Assembly (NCBI RefSeq): GCF_040054535.1
Contig: NC_090784.1
Coordinates: forward strand, 19,442,001 to 19,506,000
Reading direction: 5' to 3'
Length of the DNA: 64,000 nucleotides
Origin: Antennarius striatus
Taxonomy: Eukaryota; Chordata; Actinopteri; Lophiiformes; Antennariidae
Numbering within the stretch: the stretch's first letter is position 1; every line of letters begins with the position of its first letter. The position numbers and the translations under genes are program-made. The notes below the pieces were generated by a model. It had not been told where the DNA came from, did not search any database, and saw only the letters and a list, made by a program, of their open reading frames with translations. Positions 1-10,900 of the stretch are shown in pieces.

Positions 1-3000
1 TTTTAAAATATAATTCCACCAAAGGAAATAACAGAATTAAAGTATTAAAGTGAAATTATTCACTTTTGTTTCTCTTGATAATGTTCAGATGTAAGACAAA
101 TATACAGCAGAGCTCATTCTCTTCATACCTTTTGGGCAAGGATTATATAACAGAGATAAGAGGAGAAAAGAGAGCATGCATTTTTTTAAAATAAGATTAA
201 TGGGAAGTTTGTTTTATCAACTTGTTATTTTTGCACAATGTCTCCTGTACTTGTCTTAAAAGGTTAGAAATACAGTTTTTTTTAATAATAAAAGTGTCTG
301 AATAAACGGTGTCCTTGGACAGTGATTTTTTTCACAAGGCTTGGGACTCAGACATTAACACAGTGAAAAAATGTACTGTTATCATAAATGCAATGCGATA
401 ACTTCAAATGAAATTCATTTCCTGCCAGTTTACAGGAGGACAAAACTTCCCAACGGAGACAGGACTGAAAGCTACCACCGGTAGTCAGACAACTCAGGTA
501 TCATAAGTCAAGCGCACCTTTTGGCAAAGGGCGGTGCTTTTAATCTCCACACCTGTTCACCCAGAACCTCATACTATGTTAGCTGTCGTTTTATTCAACG
601 ATATTATTACTCTCAGCACCGACTTAAAAACTGTCATCTTCTTGTGTACATAAAATTGAACACGTTCACTTTCCTTCATCTTCTGCTGTCATCGTGGGAC
701 CCTCTTCATCAAGCTAAGTACAGTATTGTTAAGTACAGTACTAACTGTCATGTACTGGTAATGAAAAAAGATTAACCTACAAAGAATCCTATTTGCTCCT
801 GTGTGTCCATGATGCTGACACTTCTGCTTTCGATTGGCATATATTGTCTATGAAATTTTCTAATTATATTTTTCCAGTATAATTCCAATTCAAAAATGGC
901 AATTTTATATACACAAATGCATGAACTATTGCCATGGTGATGTCATTGCTTTGGTCACGTGACGCAGGTGTGGAAAACAGAGACCCTGAATTGATGACAG
1001 AAATTCATGAACTATGGGTCTATCCTGTGCTGCTGTTGGGTGTGTCAATGGTTTCAATTCAGCATCTCGGCTTAAATTCCACGAGATATGAAAAACCGTG
1101 ATGACAGATATGACTTTAACAGAAAAGGTTGGATTGCAAAAGCCTCTGGGCTTTCAGGCACACGGACATCAAAACAAAACACTAACAGGTTTCGACCCAT
1201 GTCGACCTTTAACATTGTTAACTTACGCTACCTTAACATTCAAAGTAGTACAGACAGCTGTAGAAAATTTAACTTAAAACAACTTCGTTCAGACTTTTAC
1301 TCTGCCTTCTGTGGTTTGTTAAACATTAAAGAGGACAGATAACTAAATTTACTTCCTGCAGTTGCTAAATTTAAAACTGGCCAGAAGTCTCAGAAAAAAA
1401 GCTTGCACTATAGCAACATTTTGTAAATAGCTAAAATAAAGGTCCTTGTAACTCTAACAATGGCTCTCTCTTTTATTTATCTTTCTCTCGGCCTCCTGTC
1501 TTTTTCTTTCTTTTTTCTTTTCATCCAGGTCAGTTTGGCCAGTCAGCATTTTTCTTTATTTTTCGGCGAGACTACTTATTTTGTAAACCCTAATCAATAA
1601 AAGCACAACACGTCAACACAAGCAGTTTGGCTTTTTTGTTTTTGTCTTGACGAGAAAGAAATTGATAGTTATTGATTAAAATTTTTTTTTTTTACTCCAA
1701 AACTTAGTTTTTACAACCCAACACATGCAAAACTAATCATCCCATGAATCTCCACTATACTTTAGGTTCAGTTCATATCAAATGCTAGCATGAAGACAAA
1801 AGAAAACTGGACTAGAAATATTAAACTCAGTCTTAACATTTGATTTGAACATTTTTCGGGGGGGATGATAATTTCCAATCTTATGCTGTTGAAATTTGTC
1901 TGATGAATGAATTTGCACTCATTCCATTAAAACTATCCATCCTTTTTTCATGTAGATGAAAAAATCTATCTTCTGTGCAACCATTTTTTGCTTTTGTACT
2001 AATGATTGATGACATTTGCTTCTGATGCTTTGATAGGGGGTTTAATTAGTTCATCTTCTATGTTATTGACATATATCTTTCTAAACTGTTGTATTTAATG
2101 TCTTGAGGAGCAATGGGCCACACATAGTAGAGTTCACATAATTGCTGCTGTGGCGTCAGGCTCGCTTTTTAATGTGGTTTTGGTGGGAAAGCATAAAGTC
2201 ACTCCCAAAACTTGGCTTTTATTACTTGAATGCATGCTCACAGAGAGTGAGAAGCTTAGATGGCCAATATAAACTCTGTACTCACACAATAAATCTGTTT
2301 GCACGAGAGTTGACGGACTGAAATATTGCCTGGCTGCCAATGAAGACTTACAGAACATTGATGTATTACCTACACTTGAAGAATGTTTGTGCTGGACATT
2401 AGCAGGACGTAGTCTTCAGCGGTTTGGTAATCTACCAGTTAGGTTTAGCGATTCTTGTGCAACGGGGAATCTATCCAGAATCTTTCGTGCATTCTGTATG
2501 TTCACATTCTTTCTAGTCTTCAATCTGAAATACGAAATTTAAGACTTTCTTCCATGTGTTTCGAGGCTGTTTCATTTGAAGGGAGTTTGCAGTTTTTTGA
2601 GGCAGACCAAGGACTTCCGCTGGGGTCATCCCTATGGAATAAAGTGTGCTGGGAGAGAAGTCAGATCTAGGTTTTCCTCAGGATCCATTCTGTTTCTCAC
2701 AGACATTTTCTCTGTTGAGGTCTTTAGAAAAGCCGCTTATGTGGTCACCAGTTTCCACAAGTCAGGGATTCAGGCTTTTTGAAGAGGTTCTGCTATAAAC
2801 TTTCTGAATGGGTGGTGGCTTCTTCTTCATCATCCGAGACCCATGACTTACCTTTTGAATGGCGTCATTTTCATTTGACAGGAAGCAGTATAGACTGTCA
2901 TGTAACTGGAACCTCATAAGTCAAAGTTGTGGAACAATAGATTACCAAAACTGAAAAACTATGGTTAGGTAAAGCCATAAGCCATAAATGACAGTGTGGC

Positions 3001-4047
3001 CCACAACAAATATGTACGAAGACAAAAAACATTTTGACTGTCTTTTCTGGTTAATCTAGAAGAAAGTCTACTACAATCTTACATTTGTGCTATTTGTGTA
3101 CATTTGTGCACTTTTTAAAATCGTAAAGGTTTTACATTTTATTCTAAGAGTCTGAAATTTCATAAAAAAGTACATAAATCTCAGGGTATACAGTGGCAAT
3201 GACGCAATTTTAAAACAGCATTTTTAATATGCAGCAGGTTTTTTGCCATTTCCCATGAGGTCATATGTTTATTTCTGTCCAGCTCCTTTCTTTGACACAG
3301 CCAAAGTTCTGTTCTTCATTAGCTCTAGTTGTCTTCCATGTTTTCTAATTTTAACTCAGAGGGTGTTTTCTTTGGTTTTTTTGAGCGATGACTGTTCAGT
3401 CCTCCCATCAGCTCTCTGTTGCTCATGTTGAATTACTGTCAAATATTTGCTCAAGCTGTATAAAATAACTGAATTGCATCCATATCAACTGATTTTGTTG
3501 AATTAATTTCCCAGGTGAATGTGCCTTAACGACCATTATTTGACACAACGTTTAAAAATAGTATGTTCCCATAGCTGCTACAGAATCACTCATTCCTCGA
3601 TGAGCTCCAGATGTCAACCAGATGTGTTATTCATTGTGCACCAGTCATAGTGTTAGAATATGACAACCTAGAACCGTCACAACTACCATTCGGAACAAAA
3701 ACCATAACATGGTCCAAATATGGTGAGGTTTGATTGCTTTCTCTACGGTAGATGCAGGACTTGCTTATTCTCTAAATCCATCGCAATGAGTCATGACTAT
3801 GTTGTAGTTTTAAGAGTGAGTCAGGTTTTCTGAGTGATGTCCATATATTTCTCACTTAACTGCAAAAAAGCTGTCTTCCAAAAGCAGATATTGTTTGTAA
3901 GATATTGTTTCTTGACTAAGATATACAGTAGTATTCTTCATTTATAATGCAAGGTCTCAAGTGACAGATCATGACCACCAATCTTTTTTTCCCCCTGAGG
4001 TTCACCTTCCTTTATGTTTAATTATCAAATACTGCCACCCAGTGAGA
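1..4047. other. Left flank, gene-poor
   Basis: A/T-rich sequence with no multi-exon gene recognised on either strand apart from the THAP-like fragment at 1014-1342. Plus-strand AATAAA hexamers near 285-306, 1435 and 1597 could belong to the 3' end of a convergent plus-strand gene starting left of the window. By human synteny EVA1B would be expected next, but none of its coding sequence was found. Confidence 0.55.
1014..1342 (+). pseudogene. Decayed THAP-type zinc-finger fragment
   Basis: An ATG at 1014 opens MGLSCAAVGCVNG and RLKFHEI then meets TGA at 1089. A neighbouring frame from 1088 continues NRDDRYDFNRKGWIAK. Joined by eye this is the start of a THAP domain: Met, C-x4-C, FH, then a charged stretch and W-I. 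The reading frame is broken and the later Cys-His part is not recognisable. THAP domains occur in host factors and in P-element-like transposases, so this may be a transposon or retrocopy relic. Confidence 0.5.
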
Positions 4048-4556
4048 TTTATTCCACATTACACTTGAACCCCAGTACGTCACTGTCCTAGTTGAACAAT
4101 AAATATTCCAATGATGAAAACCCTTTTAGATGACTTAAAAGTATATTTTAGGTCTTTGCAAAGTACATCACAGTATTTTCTCATATTTACAGCGTGCTGA
4201 GTTGATATAGAACTTTAAAAGTGCAGTAAGAAAATGAGTCAGAATAGAACAGTGTAAAACATTATTAAGAAAATAACTTGAAATAATTAAAATTATTTCT
4301 GGAAATGAACATGAAAAAACCATTTAACAGTACATCAGATTGAGGTCTTGAAGGATCAAGTTTATCAGGGCCAGTGCCTGATTGCTTTAATCCAATGTCC
4401 GTATATTTTTGTCATATAGCCCTTGCTCAAGTTTCTGGCTCTCTGGTGTTCTCCTTGTCAGAAAATTGTTTGTCTAGTCTGCATTTTCCATGTGATAGCC
4501 TTTGTGAAACAGTGCAGACAGTCGGCCTGCTTGAACCAGCTCAGTCTGCTTTGGAA
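4048..4556 (-). other. sh3d21: SH3D21 3' UTR with candidate poly(A) signal
   Basis: Downstream of the TAA stop on the minus strand, the first AATAAA hexamer (TTTATT on plus) is at 4048-4053, about 500 nt after the stop. No further exon signature is evident. The true cleavage site cannot be set from sequence alone, since several A/T-rich variants occur. Confidence 0.45.
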
Positions 4557-6221
4557 TTAATGCTTCATCCTCAAGCTTTGCATGTCCTCCTTCATAGATA
4601 AGACATATTTAAACAGTCAGTTATAACAAGGTCATGATCTTATTAAGAAATTTGCATTCTTTCCTGTGCAGTTCACACAGATAAACACGAAACTGAAGCC
4701 TGAATGCTTCACCGACCTGAAGAGCCAGTCGCTTGTTTCTCTCCTCCAACAATTCTTCTTTTATTTCTTGCATGTCTCGTCTGATCAAAAGTGACAGAAA
4801 CAAAAAGAGGAGTTTGTAGACATCTAGTACATCTAAATAGGTCATAATATACTCTGTAAGACAAGTGAATAAATGAAGGTAAATGTAGATTGTCTGTTAC
4901 TATTGTTTTAAGGCATTTCAAAAGGACAGAGTGGCCTTGTTGTCTTCAAATATTACGTTGGTTATGTGTGTGACCTTTGGAATATCTTGTCAGGCCAGAA
5001 CTCCACGGACAATTAAATGATGAACAAAACTATTGTTTACAGCGATCATTACCGGTTAAGTTGCAACACCCTAGTAGCTGCAACTACACTAATTGCTATG
5101 TGAGAGAAATGTCGAGTCTAACAAGGAAAACCACCCCTAATGGGTGTGTGCTTTATCATGAGTCATATTGATAAAAGACATGTTCTGCATTGCCTAAGTT
5201 CTTAAGTAAATAAAGAAATATGTTACACCCCAAAATGAGTATCGCAACTAAAGCTGTTCTCTTGGTAGAAAAATCCAGATCTAACATTCTTCATTTCATA
5301 TTCTTTCTTTCTCTTGATGGAGTCGCTATGATTAATACACCGCTCGCATTGTTCTCTTTTCATTAGTCCCTTCCTGTTTGTGCAAACAACATTCCAACTG
5401 AATTTGGAATGTGCCTTTATTTATTTGTTGTTATTGTTTCTTTAACCATTATTTTACCAGGAAAATTCAGTAAAATTAGAGTGCATTGACTGCCTCGGTT
5501 ACAGATGGGGGATGAATAGCACAACAGCTTACATTCCACAGGCAAGAATCTGACAAACCGAATGAATCCGTCGTAAACTACAAAGTTACAGTAGAGCATA
5601 TTCTTGCCAAGTTCTAACAGTCCCATTTACTGTCATGCAAAAACAGGCTTATCCACAATCAAACATAATTATCATAAATTATGTTTACTGGAATTGTACC
5701 AGTCAAACATTTATATTTGTTAGATCTAGATATTTGCATTTATTCCCAGATAGTACCCCCTCCTACCCCAAACATTGATATTTTATTTTAAAATCCACAA
5801 AGAAAATATTGAGAAATGCAATAAACACATGCTTGAAAATATAAATCCCCTTGGTAGAGGTGATGATTACTCACTCGTGTCGTGTTTGTAACAGCTCCAG
5901 AGCCATCTTTAGCTCTTTAATCTCCACCTGCAGGCTTTCCATCGTTGGTTCTTCTGTATGGAACACATTTCTTCCCTCTATAGCTACTTTGGGTGGTACT
6001 GGTCGAATCGGAGGTGGCGTCTTGGGTCGATCTGGCTTTGCAAGTGGTGGCACAAGATTTTCTGTACCCTGTAATAATTGAAGTGGCAGAGTAGGGAAAA
6101 TGCATAAGCGTTTTGTAATTGATTTCTTATGGAACTACCTGTACTCAATGTCACAGACCTTGTCTGTCTGGAGCTTTTTTGGTGATAATTCTGGTTCTGT
6201 CTTATCAGTGAGATTCTGGGC
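4557..6221 (-). CDS. sh3d21: SH3D21 exons 13-16: Pro-rich end and C-terminal coiled coil
   Basis: Exons 6159-6221, 5875-6068, 4717-4780 and 4557-4589. They encode an acidic stretch, then [16 protein letters not shown], then a heptad-like helix beginning [18 protein letters not shown], continuing through [21 protein letters not shown] split across two exons, and ending SLRMKH-stop. The helix corresponds to the C-terminal coiled coil of CD2AP and CIN85, which mediates oligomerisation and ends in a similar way. The last coding exon holds only 33 nt and was found by phase and by similarity of the tail. Confidence 0.88.
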
Positions 6222-7881
6222 CTGCAAAGACACATAAACCATCGCTTTGTGGAGCACAGCCATGGAATTCATTCCTCTACTGGAAAGATTTGATCATTTT
6301 AATGAAATAATTTTATATCCATGTCTGTCTGTTTCCTTTTTGGAGAAACAAAAATTGTAATTGAATAACAATATTTTCACAATGGTCATAATGAAGTTTG
6401 ATTTTTGAACCCAATATATTAATAAGAAATTTAAAAATATACTGTTAAATTAGAAAAGTCTTATGATATACATCATTTGTATATTACATGTACATCCAGT
6501 ATATTCAGTGAACTTGCTAAATGAAACCTTTCTGCTAGAGTTCCCGGAACCCACTGTAAGATTCGGCCAAACCCTGAATGATCCCTCAAGTCAAAGATTA
6601 AACAGCAGGGTGGTTCTATTGCAGCTCACAATTTTATCAATTTGTGCTCAAAGTTCAGTTCACCCACCAAAACAATAAAAAGGTTTGTGGCTCCCAAACA
6701 TGAATCATATCTCAAGTAGACTCAAACCTCAAAGCCCTGAAAGATTTCTCTTAATGATAAATATAATATTAGCTCTCTAGATGTATTCTCTTATATTTCG
6801 TATCATGAAAAATAAATTGTTAAAGCCAAGCCTGATGTTAACTTTCTGTATACATATGATCCCATTCATCTTAAAACCGCTGCTTTATGTGAATTAAACA
6901 CTGGTTTCATATTTTCTATTTACATCCCTACATTGAAGAATACTTAATTATTATTGTTTTTGATAATCCCTTTCAATCAGGCCAGAACATGTGAAAAGTT
7001 GAAGTTGAATTCTGAACTGAGTCTTTTTTGCACCACTATATTGCATCACTATTACCTGGCAAGTCTGTACAGGATAAAGTAGGGTGTAGGCCTCAGCGAC
7101 TTATTGTGATATTCAAAAGATGCAAAGGTCCTCTACCGAAATTGTTGTTGGTGCTACTGTAGTTTTCCAGGTTACTCTCAAGCCTCTTAAGTGTACAACT
7201 TCAACAACTTAATTCCAAGCCAACTGCTATGAGCCTATCACTCACATTGACTCCTGCAACCAGGCCTGATGGTGGTCTCCTCTGTGGGGGCTTTGCTCTG
7301 TTGGCTGTGGGATGACTCAACTTGTCAGTCTGCAAATCCACTCCTTCGAACACGTCGACCTCTTTCTCTGCTGGTTTTATTGGGGGAACAGGGGCCACAA
7401 CACCATTGGTTCTATGATGAAAAGAGGAACCACTTGAGAGATTTGAGTTATCTTCATACAGATGAACAGAAAACAAGGTAAAATCTGAATGTCTCAAAAA
7501 TCTAGTGCCCACACTGAAGTTCATGTTTTATAAAGAAAAGGAAAAAGTGTTAGCATGTGGTTTCCAGTTTCCTGAAATAAAACGGGTGCAGGTGCAGGGC
7601 ATTGCAGCTGCAGTTTCTTTTCTTATTTTGTGCTGACATCCGTCCTCCGAAATCATAACCCTTTATGCATTGGTTGGTTCTGAAAGGGGATAATGTATAA
7701 TCAGCCTTGAGTTAAAGACCTGGAAAATTGAACGTATTAAGCATTTAGAAGGAAACTTAACAAAACGAGACAGGTAGTCCTGAGCACATCGGGTTGGAAA
7801 TAATTTCCAGAGAAAAAAAAGCTTTTCCTCCATTAACAGTCCCCTCAAGACAGGGATGTTTTTGTTTTCACGTGTGTGTGC

Positions 7882-7939
<58 letters not shown>

Positions 7940-10900
7940 TTTTCTCAGGAAACAGGAAATGGGCTGCTTTCGTCTGTTTAAGCTCAATCTGACTCATCCT
8001 AAAGTTTCCACTAAGCTGCTAAAGGTTGAGCATCCTGGCATTCTTTTTCGGAGCACCGTGGCAACCAAAACATCTGACATCTAAAAGGAGCTGCTGCCGG
8101 TGCCAGACCAAAGTCGGGACAGCGTTCCTGACATTTCCTAAAGGCCTTTTGGTTTGGAAAGGTTGCACATGAAACATTATTCATGTCCTTGACTTCCAAC
8201 ACGCATTCTCTGAAAACGGCTGCAGGATTATTTGAGACACAATTTTAGGGATGCTTTCACTCACTTGGGTAAAACCTTGTTGGGTTTGTCTTTGACTGGA
8301 GGCGGGCTTGGTTTGTTGATGTTCGGTAGTTTGACTTTTGTTGGGGGGTTGCTTCTCAGGTCCTTAATCTCTGGTTTGTTATCTGTAAAGAAAATAAATC
8401 AATACACCAAGTACACAACAATGTTATTGGAATTTGAAAGGAATTTGTTGTAATTATGATTTAGCGTCATAGAAATTTCTACCTTTTGTTTTTCCTGGAC
8501 CACCTCTGTCCATTGTTGTGACCTCTGTCGTTACTGAAAAAGTAGCAGGAAAGACATTTTTCTCACATTTGCATGGAGGAATGTAAATAGCATAACTACT
8601 GTACATTTTAAATAGATGATTGCTTAAAGTATTTATCTGTCAATTATACAAAACTGCTGCACATAATGAAATGGTCTGTCTGTCTATCATATATCAATCT
8701 ATATTTTTTTATTGTGAATATACAGCAAATTGTTGCTAAAACAAACACACACAAAAAAACAGCATGCATGCTCAGCAAGCGCCTTGAGTAAATCAGTTGG
8801 CTTTCACATCTCATGCAGGTGTGGCCTGTGAAGTAATGATAGATTGTGTTCTCTGGTTTCACTGAGATCACTGACAAGAGTCGAACCCTGCTTGTAAAAA
8901 GCCACAGATCTATTTTAATGACTGTCTTGAAGAATTAGGATTTATTTGGCCCAGGGGGCACAACTTTTTTTTTTAAATTTATATATGATGGAGGAAAAGT
9001 CTACTAGTCTCATGGTGCTAATGTAATTTAATTTGTGAGCTGTACATCACTGCAGCATGCCAGGTCACAGCAGTATCCAATAGCACTGCAGCAACAGCAC
9101 CCAAGGGTGTCAACAAGTACATCAGGGACAGACGCTCTGGCTCAGCTAAAAATAAAAAAACCCCAGCATCCTCTGAGAGGATTTTGTCTTGAAGACAGAG
9201 AGAATAAACCCTTGAAATGATGCAGCCTAAATAGTTCTTATTTGCCTTGACAGTCAAAGACACCCTGTCCCAGTAATGCTTATTATATATATATATGAAC
9301 CAGTTAAAGGAGTAACAAAAGCTTTCATTCAGAGCCTGTCAAGAATAGCACAATACTTTGTATAATCTAGGAGTCAGACAGGAGTAACAGTCCAAGTGAG
9401 AAAACAGGAAGCCTACCTTCAATGTTCAAAGCATTTTGTAATATTCCCTCTCAAACAACCATCCACACAGCAGTGGTGACACAAGTGTTGCCTCTTCGGC
9501 TTGTTGCGAAAATCTCTGTGACAGAACTCTCCTCCATACCCCCCCCCACACCCCCTTGTTTCCTCTAAGACTCCTGAACGGAGTCACATGACCCGTCTAA
9601 CCCCCCCACCCCCACCCCCATCGGAATCAGAGACTTCCTGTGCAGTCCCTGTTATACTATGCATGGAGAGGAAAAAAAAAAACTAAAATAAGTGTAACGT
9701 GTGTACAAATTTGGTTGAGGTTGGATTTTGTTTCAGCTGATTTTTTTTTTTTTTTGCACAGACAGCACTTTACATGAATTTTTAATTTCCAACCAAGAAA
9801 CATGCTGAATAGGTTAGCTTTTATTTTTGCTCATTATAAGAAATTTGCGTCGCAGACCACACACTCCTACTTCAATTTACACAGCCTGTGTGACATGCAG
9901 ATTTTATGTCTACTTTTTTTATTGTATCAGAGGCTGTTTTTCTACCGATAGCAGGCCCCAGCTAACAAGGTTGCCACTTTCTCCGTCTGCTGTAACAGCA
10001 GACTATTGCAGACCAGACTGTCAGTACTGCCAAACTAAACATCACCGCAGCCAGAGGTTGTGAGTCAGAAGAGAACCTTTACATGAGCATGAAGCGTGTT
10101 TACTCCTTACCCTGTCAACCAGTGTTTGTCCCTGTCCTGCCTCGAGCTTTTATCTTACCTAGGGGTTTCTTGTCGACGTTGCGTGCAGGTGGCTGGTTCA
10201 ATATCCCAGACTGGAGGAAGAGACACAGACAGCTCAGACAAGTTGGCAAATAAAAAGGAAGGAGTAGTAATTCCAAAAACGTAGGATGATAAACACAACC
10301 CTGCCTCATTTCATACTGGCAACAGAGTTGCTAAGTAAGGTAAATGTCATCCAGCTGTACCCATGAAATAAATGAAGTATAGCAGGTGTGAATGCCCATG
10401 GTCGTATAATGACATTGTCACGTCTTCAGTAAAGGGACAGTCTAGTCAGTCTAGTCCAACAAGGGTATTGTGGGGGATTGTTCTATGAGCCACTCACTTG
10501 CAGATTGTCCATAGTTGGTATCACCATGACGAAGTTGTCAGGGAAGAAACCACAACGTCCATTCAGCTCTCCCTCCCACCAGCCGTCATCTTCTGCTTCC
10601 TTCACAGGGAGATAAAGATTCATACAAGAAACTTGAACATAGCGGCATCCGTTTGAGGTGAAATTTCTGTCCAAACGGTTGCCAAGCTGTCAAGCAAAAC
10701 ATGGCTGCTTGGTTGTTGTTTTTTTTAACAGCTCACTGACCTCCTAACTACCATTTAAGTGTCATATTGTGCACTGTGTCACATAATTTCCAGTAACACA
10801 ACTGGTTTGACTGGGTTTAACTGTATGATTGTCATGCAACTGCTTTCAAAAACAAAAACAATACAGAGGATTTTTGAAGAATTCTTTCTAAAGCATGTCA

